Positions 1 through 8,935 are shown, counted from the stretch's first letter. The stretch: DNA of 64,000 bases from RPQJ01 sp963712815 (GCA_963712815.1 CAVQJL010000012.1:434001-498000), one strand, 5' to 3'. Notes: a model not told the origin generated them from the sequence alone. A program made the numbers and translations.

Positions 1-1
1 C

Positions 2-1369
2 GAGGCGGCCCGCTCGCCGGCCGAGCGCAAGCGCCTCGAGCGCGAGCAGAAGGCGGCCGAGAAAGCCGCCGCGAAAACGCGCAAGGGCGGCAAGGCCCCG
101 CCGTCTTCGGCGCCCGCCGCCGCAGCTGCTGGACCCGAGACCTTCCCGATCCGCATTCGCGAGGTGCGCATCGAGAACGGTCGCATGAACTTCTCCGACT
201 ACTTCGTCGAGCCGGATTTCTCGGCCGACGTCCAGTCGCTCGGCGGCACGATCACGGGCATTTCGAGCGCCACGGACTCGCGCGCCCGGGTGCAGCTCGC
301 AGGCTCGCTCGACGAGTTCTCGCCGGTCGCCATCGAGGGCGAGCTGCAGCCGTTCGAGTTCGATCGCTTTACCGATCTCAAGATGGCGTTCGAGAACATC
401 ACCCTGCCGATCTTCAACCCCTACTCGGGACCGGTGGCCGGGTACAACATCGCCAAGGGCAAGCTGACGACGCGGCTGCACTACCGCATCGATGACCGCA
501 AGCTCGACGCGCAACACAACATCCGGATCGACCAGCTCGAGTGGGGGGAGGCAAGCGCGACCCAAGGCGAGGCCACGCTGCCCGTCAAGCTCGCCACCTC
601 GCTGCTCAAGGACCGGGACGGCGTGATCGAGCTCGATGTGCCGGTGGGCGGGACGCTCGACGATCCGACCTTCCGCGTCGGCCCGATCGTCTGGCAGGTG
701 ATCAAGAACATCATCGTCAAGGCGGTCACCGCGCCATTCGCACTCCTCGGTTCGCTGTTCGCCGGCGCCGAGGATGCTCAGTTCGTGGACTTCCCACCGG
801 GCGAGGCGACACTCGATCCGGCGACCGCAGAGCGTCTCGACGCGCTGGCGAAGAGCCTCGCCGAACGGCCGGCGCTCAAGCTCGACGTGCCGATCGGCGC
901 GGTGCCGGAGGTCGACCGGCCGGCGCTCGTCGAGCGCGCCTACCAGGCTGCGCTCGACGGCGCCGTTGCCTCGCAAGAAGCGAAGGGTGCCCGAGGCGGC
1001 GACGTAGCGGCGGAATTCGCATCCCTGGAGCCGAAACAGCGCATCGAGGTGCTCAAAGCGCTCGTCAGGCAGCAGACCGGCGCCGATCCCGCGCTGCCGG
1101 AGCCGCCGGCACCGCCGGAGGGCGCCTCGCGCGAAGAGGCCAAGGCGCTGCGACAGGCGGCCGCGCTGGAGTATCTCGAGCAGGCGGCACGAGCCGGCGT
1201 CGTCGTGCCGGACGTCGAGTTCGACCGGCTCGCCGAGCAGCGCGCCGGAGCGATCGAGCAGGCACTGCTCGGCGGCGGCGTGCTCGAGCCGACGCGGGTA
1301 TTCAAGGTCCGAGAGGGCAAGGTCTCGAGCCAGGACGGCAAGGTCCGTTTCGAGCTCGGGCTCGAGTAG
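2..1369 (+). CDS. DUF748 (AsmA-like) envelope protein, C-terminal part
   Basis: The frame is open from base 2, so the 5' end lies outside the window; 455 codons are visible. The first ~40 residues are an Ala/Lys/Glu-rich linker. They are followed by a long region of short strand-like segments containing NFSDYFV and LPIFNPYSGPVAGYNI, a pattern I associate with DUF748 proteins of the AsmA/TamB-like group. These are large inner-membrane-anchored envelope proteins linked to lipid transport and outer-membrane homeostasis. A hydrophobic stretch lies near 700-770, and the C-terminal third is charged and helical. It ends close to a convergent small ORF. The family call is from memory of conserved segments; the precise role is unknown. 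Confidence 0.75.
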   Translation, partial: EAARSPAERKRLEREQKAAEKAAAKTRKGGKAPPSSAPAAAAAGPETFPIRIREVRIENGRMNFSDYFVEPDFSADVQSLGGTITGISSATDSRARVQLAGSLDEFSPVAIEGELQPFEFDRFTDLKMAFENITLPIFNPYSGPVAGYNIAKGKLTTRLHYRIDDRKLDAQHNIRIDQLEWGEASATQGEATLPVKLATSLLKDRDGVIELDVPVGGTLDDPTFRVGPIVWQVIKNIIVKAVTAPFALLGSLFAGAEDAQFVDFPPGEATLDPATAERLDALAKSLAERPALKLDVPIGAVPEVDRPALVERAYQAALDGAVASQEAKGARGGDVAAEFASLEPKQRIEVLKALVRQQTGADPALPEPPAPPEGASREEAKALRQAAALEYLEQAARAGVVVPDVEFDRLAEQRAGAIEQALLGGGVLEPTRVFKVREGKVSSQDGKVRFELGLE

Positions 1370-1411
1370 GCGACGCACTGGGCCGCGGGACCCTGCCCCC
1401 GCCCCACGGCA

Positions 1412-1576
1412 CTATGGCTGCGAATCGGGTCCGGCGCCGTCGCGGCCCCGGACCGAAGGAGCCTGCGGATCCGGCGGCGGCTTCGGCAGGTGCATGCGAG
1501 CGGTGTACTTGAGCGGCAGCAGCGCGCCAGCCAGGACCAGCACGACCAGCAGCACGAGCCCGACGAGCTTGAGCAC
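1412..1576 (-). CDS. small single-pass membrane protein (54 aa), hypothetical
   Basis: A short reading frame on the minus strand starts at a GTG (1574-1576) preceded by GGAG nine bases upstream, and ends at TAG (1412-1414). The product has one very hydrophobic helix at residues 2-22 (Leu/Val/Gly/Ala-rich, ending LLPLKYT). A proline-rich soluble tail of ~30 residues (MHLPKPPPDP...) follows. It sits 59 bp downstream of tesB on the same strand and converges with the DUF748 gene. I do not recognise a named family. The start signal, the helix-then-tail layout and the position make it more likely real than not, but length alone gives weak statistical support. Confidence 0.5.
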   Translation of the reverse strand: MLKLVGLVLLVVLVLAGALLPLKYTARMHLPKPPPDPQAPSVRGRDGAGPDSQP

Positions 1577-1635
1577 GGGGACCGGCTCCGCTCAGCGGCC
1601 GGCCGCGCCAGCCGGCGCGAGTGGGTCGCGCGCGT

Positions 1636-2487
1636 TCAGCTTCGCGCCCTCATCAACCCCTCCTGCGCCGTGCTCGCCACCAGGCGCCCCTGCCGGTCGA
1701 AGATGCGCCCGAAGGCGAGCCCCCGCGAGCCCGAGCTCGAGGGGCTCACGAGCGCATAGAGCAGCCATTCGTCCACGCGCAGCGTCCGGTGAAACCACAT
1801 GCCGTGGTCGACGCTGGCGAGCGTCACGTCGCCCGAGCGGTAGGACAACCCGTGCGGCAGCGTCGCGGTCTCGAGCAGGTGGTAGTCCGACATGTAGGCG
1901 AGCAGGCAGCGGTGCAGCGTCGGATCGTCCGGGCACTGGTCGACGAGCCGGAACCACAGGTGCCGGACGCCCGGCCGGGGACCGCCCGCCTCCACGGGCT
2001 CAACGGAACGGAACTCGAAGGGCCGCTCGAGCGACCAGAAACGCCGCCGCTCGGCCGGCATGCCTTCGAGGTGCTTGCGCACCTCGGCCGTCATGTCGGG
2101 CAACTGCTCGGGCGGCGTCACCTCGGGCGCGCAGACCTGGTGGTCGGGCCCGTCCTCCTCGACCTGGAACGAGGCCGCCATGTGGAAGATCTGCTGGCCG
2201 TGCTGGATCGCCACCACGCGCCGGCTGGTGAAGCTCGCCCCATCGCGGCTGCGATCGACTTCGTAGACGATCGGCGCGTTGAAGTCGCCACGGCGCAGGA
2301 AGTAAGCGTGCAGCGAGTGCACGAGGCGACCCTCGACCGTGGCGCTCGCCGCCATCAGCGCCTGCCCGAGGACCTGGCCGCCGAAAACCTGCGGGCTGCC
2401 GATGTCGCGGCTCTCGCCGCGAAACAGGTTGCGCTCGAGCCGCTCGAGCTCGAGCAGCCGCAGCAGGTCCGCGAGCAGCCGATCCAA
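1636..2487 (-). CDS. tesB: acyl-CoA thioesterase II (TesB)
   Basis: The 283-residue product matches the usual length of TesB-type thioesterases, which hydrolyse medium- and long-chain acyl-CoA to free fatty acid and CoA in the cytosol. Two hot-dog domains are expected. The N-terminal half contains FRGESRDIGSPQVFGGQVLGQ and HSLHAYFLRRGDF, the C-terminal half LPHGLSYRSGDVTLASVDHG, all TesB hallmarks. The first in-frame start is TTG at 2485-2487, with GAGG about six bases upstream; I see no better start. The gene begins 19 bp after the ferredoxin-NADP reductase stop on the same strand, so the two are probably co-transcribed. Confidence 0.92.
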   Translation of the reverse strand: MDRLLADLLRLLELERLERNLFRGESRDIGSPQVFGGQVLGQALMAASATVEGRLVHSLHAYFLRRGDFNAPIVYEVDRSRDGASFTSRRVVAIQHGQQIFHMAASFQVEEDGPDHQVCAPEVTPPEQLPDMTAEVRKHLEGMPAERRRFWSLERPFEFRSVEPVEAGGPRPGVRHLWFRLVDQCPDDPTLHRCLLAYMSDYHLLETATLPHGLSYRSGDVTLASVDHGMWFHRTLRVDEWLLYALVSPSSSGSRGLAFGRIFDRQGRLVASTAQEGLMRARS

Positions 2488-2506
2488 CGCGCGCCCTCGA
2501 ACCGTG

Positions 2507-3574
2507 TCAGCCGTTCACGCCGAGCCGCTTCTGCATGATGGGGCTCGTGGTGGTGTACTGCAGGTGGACCTTCTTCGCGGGGTTCAGGTGCTCGGCGATC
2601 GCGAACGCGGCGAGCGCAGCCTCGTGGAACCCGCTCAGGATCAGTTTCTTCTTGCCCGGGTACGTGTTGATGTCGCCGATCGCGAAGATGCCGGGCACGC
2701 TCGTCTGGAATTTCGCCGTGTCCACCCGGATGGCCTTCTTCTCGAGCTCGAACCCCCACTCGGCGATCGGGCCGAGCTTGGGATGCAGGCCGAAGAACGC
2801 GAGCACGTGGTCGGCCGGCACTTCCTGCACGACGCCGTCGCTGCGCTTGATGGTCACGCCCGTGAGCCGGCCGCCCTCGCTGCGGATGCTCGCGGCGATG
2901 CCCTCGAGATAGCTCATGCGGCCCTCGGCGACGAGCTGCTGCATGCGCGCGACCGAGGCGGGTGCCGCGCGAAACTCGGGGCGCCGGTGCACGTGGACGA
3001 GGCTGGTCGCCTTGCCGGTCAGGTCCACCACCCAGTCGAGCGCGGAATCGCCGCCGCCGAAGATCACCAGTCGCTTGCCGTGGAACTCGGCGGCGTTGCG
3101 CACGCGGTAGTGCACCTGCCGGTCCTCGAATGCGTCCGCGCCCTCGACGCCGAGCCGGCGCGGCTGGAACGAGCCGAGGCCCGCGGCGATCACCACGGTG
3201 CGGGCAAGGAAGCGCATGCCCGCCGAGGTGGCGAGGTCGAAGCGGCCGTCCTCGCGAGCCTGCAGTTCGACCACCTCCTCGCCGAGGTGGAACTCGGGCC
3301 CGAAGGGTTTGATTTGCTCGAGCAGCCGGTCCACCAGTTCCTGCGCACCGCACACGGGCAGCGCCGGGATGTCGTAGATGGGCTTGTCGGGGTAGAGCTC
3401 CGCGCACTGCCCGCCGGGGTGCTTGAGCGTGTCCACGATGTGGGACTTGATGCCGAGCAGCCCCAGTTCGAAGGCCTGGAAGAGCCCCGCCGGGCCCGCG
3501 CCGATGATTACGGCGTCGGTCTCAATCGCTCCGCCTGCCGAGGCGGGCGCTCCCGCCGGGTCCAGTTCTGTCAC
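2507..3574 (-). CDS. ferredoxin--NADP reductase, thioredoxin-reductase-like type
   Basis: The 355-residue flavoprotein begins with an FAD-binding Rossmann motif (VIIGAGPAGLF, about residues 23-33). A second dinucleotide site (IFGGGDSALDW) lies mid-protein, and FAIGDINTYPGK near the end is typical of the C-terminal FAD contact. There is no CxxC redox pair at the position used by thioredoxin reductases, and HPGGQCAELYPDKPIYDIPA is typical of the TrxR-like ferredoxin/flavodoxin-NADP reductases. It should shuttle electrons between NADPH and ferredoxin or flavodoxin. The start is GTG with GGAG upstream; tesB follows after 19 bp. The divergent neighbour is hemN, about 250 bp away. Confidence 0.9.
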   Translation of the reverse strand: MTELDPAGAPASAGGAIETDAVIIGAGPAGLFQAFELGLLGIKSHIVDTLKHPGGQCAELYPDKPIYDIPALPVCGAQELVDRLLEQIKPFGPEFHLGEEVVELQAREDGRFDLATSAGMRFLARTVVIAAGLGSFQPRRLGVEGADAFEDRQVHYRVRNAAEFHGKRLVIFGGGDSALDWVVDLTGKATSLVHVHRRPEFRAAPASVARMQQLVAEGRMSYLEGIAASIRSEGGRLTGVTIKRSDGVVQEVPADHVLAFFGLHPKLGPIAEWGFELEKKAIRVDTAKFQTSVPGIFAIGDINTYPGKKKLILSGFHEAALAAFAIAEHLNPAKKVHLQYTTTSPIMQKRLGVNG

Positions 3575-3754
3575 CGCTTGCTCCGAGGTCGTGTCCGGGA
3601 TGAGGGGCGGATTCTAGCGGATCCGTCCGACCCGACCCCTGCCTGCCGCTGGCGGCCCGACGCAGCCGACACGGGCGCGGGGCCTACCCGAGGCCGTCCA
3701 ACCCCTCTATCCTTCGGCATGTACCCATTGCCCGGCCGGGTCGCATTCCCATCC

Positions 3755-3768
3755 TTGACGCACATCAA
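3755..3768 (+). promoter_or_regulatory. FNR/DNR-type box upstream of hemN
   Basis: TTGACGCACATCAA fits the FNR-family half-site consensus TTGAY-N4-RTCAA exactly. Its centre lies about 64 bp before the hemN ATG. With class II spacing (centre at -41.5) transcription would start near 3803. Anaerobic or NO-responsive control of the oxygen-independent heme enzyme is biologically expected. Confidence 0.7.
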
Positions 3769-3825
3769 GGCAGGAGGGCCCACGCGGGCGCAGTCTGCCC
3801 CAGCAACTTGCCGCCAGGGACGCCG

Positions 3826-5223
3826 ATGAATTCGCACCAGATCCGGTTCGACGCCGACCTCATCCGCCGCTACGACCGGGCCGGTCCGCGCTACACCTCG
3901 TATCCGACGGCGGTGCAGTTCACCGACCGGTTCGGCCTGGCCGAGTACCAGGCGGCGGCGATGGCGAGCAACCAGGACCCGATCCCGCGGCCGCTGTCGC
4001 TGTACGTGCACATCCCGTTCTGCTCGAGCCCGTGCTTCTACTGCGGCTGCACCAAGGTCATCACCCGCAACCACGAGAAGGCCGAGGCATACCTCTATCG
4101 CCTGCACCGCGAGATCGAGCTGCAGAGCCAGCTCTACGACCGCGACCGCGAGGTCGAGCAGCTGCACTTCGGTGGCGGCACGCCGACCTTCCTCACCTCG
4201 CTCGAGATCGACCGGCTGATCGGCAAGCTCGGCGACCACTTCAAGCTGTCGCGCGACCCGGACCGCGAGTACTCGATCGAGCTCGACCCGCGCACCATCA
4301 CCCGCGACACGCTGCGCGACCTCGCGCACGTCGGCTTCAACCGCTGCAGCCTCGGCATCCAGGACTTCGACCCGCTGGTGCAGCAGGCGGTGAATCGCGT
4401 GCAGTCCGTGCCGGACACGCTGCGACTGATCCGCGAGGCGCGCGAGTTCGGGTTCAACTCGGTGAGCGTGGACCTCATCTACGGCCTGCCCAAGCAGAAC
4501 CTCGAGGGCTTCGCCCGAACCCTCGACACGGTGCTGTCGGCCAAGCCCGACCGTTTCGCCGTCTACGCCTACGCGCACCTGCCGCAGATGTTCAAGGCGC
4601 AACGGCAGTTGAACGCCGCCGACCTGCCGACACCCGAGACGCGCCTCGCCCTGCTCGGCCTGACCATCGAGAAGCTGATCGCCGCGGGCTACGTGTACAT
4701 CGGCATGGACCACTTCGCACTGCCGACGGACGAGCTCGTCGTCGCCCAGGAAAACGGCACCCTGCACCGCAACTTCCAGGGCTACTCGACGCGCGGCTAC
4801 TGCGACCTCATCGGCCTCGGCGTGAGCTCGATAGGCAAGGTCGGCGACAACTACATGCAGAACCTGAAGACGCTGCCGGAGTACTACGGCGCGCTCGACC
4901 GCGGCGAGCTCACCGTGCACCGCGGCCTCACGCTCACGCGCGACGACGTCATCCGCCGCGACGTGATCCAGCAGATCATGTGCTACGGCGTGCTCGACTT
5001 CGAGCAGACCGGCGAGCGCTTCGGGATCGACTTCCGAAGCTACTTCGCGAGCGAGATCCTGGCGCTCGAGCCGATGGTGGCCGACGGCCTCGCCGAGTTC
5101 TCGGACCCGGGGCTACGCGTGCTGCCGGCGGGCCGGCTGCTGCTCAGGCACCTCGGCATGGCGTTCGACGCCTACCTCGCCTCGGCGCAGGCCGCACAGC
5201 AGCGTTTCAGCAAGGCGATTTGA
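3826..5223 (+). CDS. hemN: oxygen-independent coproporphyrinogen III oxidase (HemN)
   Basis: This radical-SAM enzyme converts coproporphyrinogen III to protoporphyrinogen IX without oxygen in cytosolic heme synthesis. The 465-residue product carries the cluster motif CSSPCFYCGC (Cys66, Cys70, Cys73, then Cys75), the CxxxCxxCxC signature of true HemN. The N-terminal RYDRAGPRYTSYPTA segment is also typical. HFGGGTPTFL is the glycine-rich SAM-binding motif. The length agrees with HemN (~455-460 aa) and exceeds HemW-type proteins. The ATG at 3826 has AGGGA five bases upstream and is preferred over an earlier in-frame start. A perfect FNR/DNR box precedes it, so it is probably induced together with the denitrification genes further right. 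Confidence 0.95.
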   Translation: MNSHQIRFDADLIRRYDRAGPRYTSYPTAVQFTDRFGLAEYQAAAMASNQDPIPRPLSLYVHIPFCSSPCFYCGCTKVITRNHEKAEAYLYRLHREIELQSQLYDRDREVEQLHFGGGTPTFLTSLEIDRLIGKLGDHFKLSRDPDREYSIELDPRTITRDTLRDLAHVGFNRCSLGIQDFDPLVQQAVNRVQSVPDTLRLIREAREFGFNSVSVDLIYGLPKQNLEGFARTLDTVLSAKPDRFAVYAYAHLPQMFKAQRQLNAADLPTPETRLALLGLTIEKLIAAGYVYIGMDHFALPTDELVVAQENGTLHRNFQGYSTRGYCDLIGLGVSSIGKVGDNYMQNLKTLPEYYGALDRGELTVHRGLTLTRDDVIRRDVIQQIMCYGVLDFEQTGERFGIDFRSYFASEILALEPMVADGLAEFSDPGLRVLPAGRLLLRHLGMAFDAYLASAQAAQQRFSKAI

Positions 5224-5261
5224 CGCACGGCGTCGCCGGTAGCCCGGCCGGGGTCGGTCCG

Positions 5262-6794
5262 TCAGTCCGAACCGGCTGCGGCTGACGCGGATTCCGGTTC
5301 CGTATCGGCCGCAGCCTCCTCGATCCGGGCCTCGATCTCGCGCAGCAACTGGCGCGCCTGCTCGGTGTGCTCCCCGGGGTGGGGGCTGTAGGCGAGCGGC
5401 GCAACAGTCCGTGCCGCCTCCTCGAGGCGCTCGTCGCGGATCATCTGCTGCACGACCATCCAGCGCAGCGAGGGATCGAAGGGCGCGAGCTGCATCGCCC
5501 ATTCGAGGCCGCTGACGGCATTGCGGGTCGGCGACTCGCCCTGCTCCAGGTAGCTGAGGTAGAAGCGGACCAGCGGGATGGGATGGTCGTTCTCCACCTT
5601 GTTGGCCTTGACGAACTGGCCCCGCACTGCCTTCCACGAATCGGGCGGAGACGCGCCCGACTGTGCCATGGCGAACAGTGCGTAGCCCTTCTGGATGTAG
5701 GCATTGATGCGGCTCGGGTCGATGGCGACCGCCCGGTCGGCCGCCTCGATGGCCGCATCATTGAATCCCGCGTCGAACTCCGCCTCGGACAGCGCCGTGA
5801 GCACAGCCGGGTCGTCGGGATGCCGGGCGGCGATCCTCCGGGCCTCCGGAACCAGCTCCAGGGCCTGCTCGGGCGTTACTCCGACCTTCGAGCGCAGCAC
5901 GACCGGCATCACTTCAGCCTCCCCGGGGCGAAGTGGCCGCACGGCGATGGTGCCGATATCGAGGTGCTTGCGATCGATCGTCACCACGCCCAACCTCGTG
6001 CGCCGGACATACGCGTCAATGTCCTTCTCGAGTTGGTCGAGGTCGCCGAACGCGCCCTCGGCCGCCTCCAGGGCGGTGTCGCCGGTGGCGAGCAGCTGCT
6101 GGTACTTCTCGAGCTGCCCGGCGCGCTCCGGCGCGAACTGCAGGTAGTGGAACAGGGCCCAGCTCTGGCCGTAGAACGAGTCATAGCCCGGTTTCGCATC
6201 ACCTGCACCGCCGTCGAAGGCGAGCAGGCGGCGGATCGGCACCTCGCGGGCCATCGCGAGCTCCGGGCCACGGTGTTCGGGCGGCACGCCGAGACTGACG
6301 CTGCCATCCGACCTGAACTTCACCCCAGCGAAGAACTCGGCAAAGCCCTCTACGAACCAGCGCGGGTAGGTTCGGGCCGTCAGGCCGGTCATGAAGTGGT
6401 GCGCATACTCGTGCAGGAGCACGGTCTCGCCAGACATCTCGTAGTCCGACGCCGTGCTCCTCAACTTCGGCACCACCGCGATGGCCGCACCGGCACGAGG
6501 CAGGTAGATACCGGCCAGGTAGCGGTTGTCCGCAGCCACTGCCTCCCGGACCTTGCCCTGGCTCGCGACCACGAAGATCGTCACCCGGTTCGACGGGCTC
6601 GGCCGCTGCTGCTGTTTCCCGAACACGTGCGCCATGGCAGCGTGGAACAGCTCGAGCCGCTCGGAGAAGCTCCGGATCGACTTCTCGTTCTGGTCGCCGT
6701 AGATGACGAAGTGATCGCTGCTGGCCTCGAGCCACGCGGCGTTCGCGGTCGCCGCGCACAGCAGCAACAAACATCCTGTCGCCAGGTTTCGCAT
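5262..6794 (-). CDS. secreted metallopeptidase-like protein with TPR domain
   Basis: The 510-residue product has a signal peptide (MRNLATGCLLLLCAATANAA). A peptidase-MA/DUF1570-like domain follows, with the zinc motif HEYAHH in ETVLLHEYAHHFMTG (about residue 148) and a downstream WFVEGFAEFFAG segment that could supply the glutamate ligand. The C-terminal half (about 300-490) is alpha-helical with TPR-like units such as AALSEAEFDAGFNDAAIEAADRA-type repeats. The ATG has GGAG six bases upstream. It converges with hemN and is divergent from pbpG. The fold and motif support a zinc-dependent peptidase in the periplasm or outside the cell; the substrate is unknown. Confidence 0.75.
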   Translation of the reverse strand: MRNLATGCLLLLCAATANAAWLEASSDHFVIYGDQNEKSIRSFSERLELFHAAMAHVFGKQQQRPSPSNRVTIFVVASQGKVREAVAADNRYLAGIYLPRAGAAIAVVPKLRSTASDYEMSGETVLLHEYAHHFMTGLTARTYPRWFVEGFAEFFAGVKFRSDGSVSLGVPPEHRGPELAMAREVPIRRLLAFDGGAGDAKPGYDSFYGQSWALFHYLQFAPERAGQLEKYQQLLATGDTALEAAEGAFGDLDQLEKDIDAYVRRTRLGVVTIDRKHLDIGTIAVRPLRPGEAEVMPVVLRSKVGVTPEQALELVPEARRIAARHPDDPAVLTALSEAEFDAGFNDAAIEAADRAVAIDPSRINAYIQKGYALFAMAQSGASPPDSWKAVRGQFVKANKVENDHPIPLVRFYLSYLEQGESPTRNAVSGLEWAMQLAPFDPSLRWMVVQQMIRDERLEEAARTVAPLAYSPHPGEHTEQARQLLREIEARIEEAAADTEPESASAAAGSD

Positions 6795-6935
6795 GACGGC
6801 TCCGTGTCCCCGTGCGGCGGGAGGCTAATCGATCGACGAGGGGAGCATCAAGCAGCGCGTTCAGGCGGTTGCCGATCCCGCCACGGCGACGCGGCCGCCA
6901 TGCACCGGCGACGGCCACCCGCGAATATGTGAAAA

Positions 6936-6949
6936 GCGTTCATGAACGC
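6936..6949. promoter_or_regulatory. 14-bp perfect palindrome upstream of pbpG
   Basis: GCGTTCATGAACGC reads the same on both strands. It lies between the divergent peptidase/TPR gene and pbpG, 74 bp before the pbpG start. Its symmetry and location fit an operator for a dimeric repressor, but no regulator can be named. Confidence 0.35.
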
Positions 6950-7022
6950 GTGCGGCCGATTGCGCTACCTTTGCCGTTCGGAGCCTGTTGCGGACTGCAA
7001 CGCTGAACACTCGGGGACCCGG

Positions 7023-8003
7023 ATGGGCTGGATCAGCCTGCGTGCTCGCTGCATCGTCACGGTCGTCGCAATTGCCGGCGCCCTCACAGCCGTGCCAGCC
7101 GCCGACGGCGCCCCCGCAGCATCGGACGCGGCAGTTACCGCCCGACCGTCCAGCACCAGCGCCAGCCGCGCCCGGCAGCTTCCGGCACAGCGGCTGTCGC
7201 AGGGCCAGCGCCTCGGGCTGGGTGCCACGCCCGACCCGCTGGCGCTGCGCTCGAGTGTCGCGTTCGTGATCGACCAGGACACCGGCGAGGTGCTGTTCAG
7301 CAAGAACGCGACCGCCGTGTTGCCGATCGCGTCGATCACCAAGCTGATGACGGCGCTGATCGTCACCGAGGCCGAGCTGCCTCTCGACCAGATTCTCACG
7401 ATCAGTCAGGCGGACGTGGACACGCTGAAGGGCACGACCTCGCGCCTTCGCGTCGGCGCCCGCCTCTCCCGGGGCGAGTTGCTGCACCTCGCGCTGATGT
7501 CCTCCGAGAACCGCGCGGCGCACGCGCTGGGCCGGAATTACCCGGGCGGCGTGGCGGCTTTCGTGACAGCCATGAACCGCAAGGCGGACGAGCTCGGCAT
7601 GACCGGCACACAGTTCGCGGACCCCACCGGGCTGTCGAGCTTCAACCAGTCGAGTGCGCGCGACCTGGCCGTGCTGGTGCAGGCCTCGGGCGCGAACGAC
7701 CTGATCCGGTCGTTGTCCACCTCACCGGCGCACCACGTGGCCGTCGGTGCGCGCGAGCTGTACTACCGCAACTCCAACCGACTCGTGTTCAGCCCGCAGT
7801 GGACCATCGGCCTGCAGAAGACCGGCTTCATCCGCGAGGCGGGCCGCTGCGTGGTGATGCAGGCGCAACTCGCCGACCGGCACGTGATCATGGTGCTGCT
7901 CGACGCCACGGGGCCGGAGACCCGAATTGCGGACGCGGAGCGGCTGCGGCGCTGGATCACGGGCGACGACACGCCCGCGACCTTCCTGCCCCCTCCAATC
8001 TGA
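7023..8003 (+). CDS. pbpG: D-alanyl-D-alanine endopeptidase (PbpG/PBP7 type)
   Basis: This serine peptidase of the S11 family should cleave D-Ala-D-Ala or D-Ala-mDAP bonds in periplasmic peptidoglycan. All three active-site motifs are visible: SITK (SxxK) in the segment IASITKLMTAL, SEN (SxN) in MSSENRAAHAL, and KTG in LQKTGFIREAG. An N-terminal signal peptide (hydrophobic ARCIVTVVAIAGALTAVPA) precedes a Ser/Arg-rich linker. The ATG at 7023 follows CGGGGAC and places the signal peptide at the very N terminus, giving 326 residues, so it is preferred over an in-frame ATG 81 bp upstream. There is no C-terminal PBP5 extension, which favours PbpG over DacA/C. Confidence 0.9.
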   Translation: MGWISLRARCIVTVVAIAGALTAVPAADGAPAASDAAVTARPSSTSASRARQLPAQRLSQGQRLGLGATPDPLALRSSVAFVIDQDTGEVLFSKNATAVLPIASITKLMTALIVTEAELPLDQILTISQADVDTLKGTTSRLRVGARLSRGELLHLALMSSENRAAHALGRNYPGGVAAFVTAMNRKADELGMTGTQFADPTGLSSFNQSSARDLAVLVQASGANDLIRSLSTSPAHHVAVGARELYYRNSNRLVFSPQWTIGLQKTGFIREAGRCVVMQAQLADRHVIMVLLDATGPETRIADAERLRRWITGDDTPATFLPPPI

Positions 8004-8031
8004 GTCCCGCCGGCCGCCCGTCGCTACCGGC

Positions 8032-8838
8032 TCAGTCCGCGCACAGCTCTCCGGTCGGAAAGTCATCCGGCAAGCCGTCCGGCAGTCCCGTGCCCACGTA
8101 CTCGACGCGCTTGGTCTTGCCTTTCAGTTCCTCGACCAGCATCAGGCCGAACCCACCCTGGCTCAGGCGACAGTAGAACTTGTGCTCGATCCCGCCGGGC
8201 TCGAGCGGCGTGTACTCCTTGGTCTTCATGCAGCCGTCGTAGTCGCCAAGCTCAATCGATACCGGCACGTTGAGCCGCAGGACCTTGGCGCGATCCTCGG
8301 CCTCCCTTTCGTAGTACTCCTGCTGGTAGGACAGGCCCGCCCTCGGCGCGCCGAGGATAACTACACCTGCCTGCGCACCGTCCTCACCCGCTTCCCAGGA
8401 ACCACCGGAGGTCAGGCAGTCTTGCTCGTCGTCCCAGGCGATGGTGTCCTCGCCGAGGTACCAGACGTTCCCGTCGTCGTCCTGCGCGTACCAGTCTTCG
8501 GTTTCCTCCGCCAGCACGTAGTCGCCCGTGCACTCCTCGTCGATCCATTCGCGATCCGCGACAACGAGCGCCTCGATGCCGTCATAGGGCGCACCGAAGC
8601 CCGCGCGGGTCGCGCCGGAAACGACGACCTGGTTGACCTCGCAACCGTCATCCGACTCGGAAAAGTACACGGCGCTCGGCAACGCGCTCAGCGGCCAGTA
8701 ATCGTTGTCGACGACCGTGGGATTGCCGAAAGTCGCCGCGCCGAAGTCGAATTCGAGCGGGCCACTCCACGCGGTGCCCGCGATGGCGAACAGGGATAGT
8801 CCGCAAAACGTCGCCACTTTTTGACCGTAGTGCGCCAT
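8032..8838 (-). CDS. exported acidic protein of unknown function
   Basis: The 268-residue product has a signal peptide (hydrophobic KVATFCGLSLFAIAGTAWS). The mature part is rich in Asp, Glu, Tyr and Trp, with acidic clusters such as VWYLGEDTIAWDDEQD. Several cysteines (SDDGCEVN, DEECTGD, DEQDCLTSG, DYDGCMK, KFYCRLS) could form disulfides. The C-terminal YTPLEPGGIEHKFYC segment resembles one I have seen in exported proteins of unknown function. ATG 8838 has GGAGGG upstream and is better than the in-frame ATG at 8853. A good promoter lies about 70 bp upstream. It converges with pbpG (28 bp apart). No enzymatic motif is recognised. Confidence 0.7.
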   Translation of the reverse strand: MAHYGQKVATFCGLSLFAIAGTAWSGPLEFDFGAATFGNPTVVDNDYWPLSALPSAVYFSESDDGCEVNQVVVSGATRAGFGAPYDGIEALVVADREWIDEECTGDYVLAEETEDWYAQDDDGNVWYLGEDTIAWDDEQDCLTSGGSWEAGEDGAQAGVVILGAPRAGLSYQQEYYEREAEDRAKVLRLNVPVSIELGDYDGCMKTKEYTPLEPGGIEHKFYCRLSQGGFGLMLVEELKGKTKRVEYVGTGLPDGLPDDFPTGELCAD

Positions 8839-8906
8839 CTGCCAGCCCTCCATAGGAAGTGCCGCGACGCCGCCACAACAGCCTCACGGCTTGTGGGTAT
8901 GTACTC

Positions 8907-8935
8907 ACCATAGTCCCGGACCGTCGCTGAGGCAA
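8907..8935 (-). promoter_or_regulatory. sigma70-like promoter of the exported acidic protein
   Basis: On the minus strand TTGCCT (8930-8935) and TATGGT (8907-8912) are separated by 17 bp. This gives a predicted start near 8900 and a leader of about 60 nt before the ATG at 8838. Confidence 0.5.
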
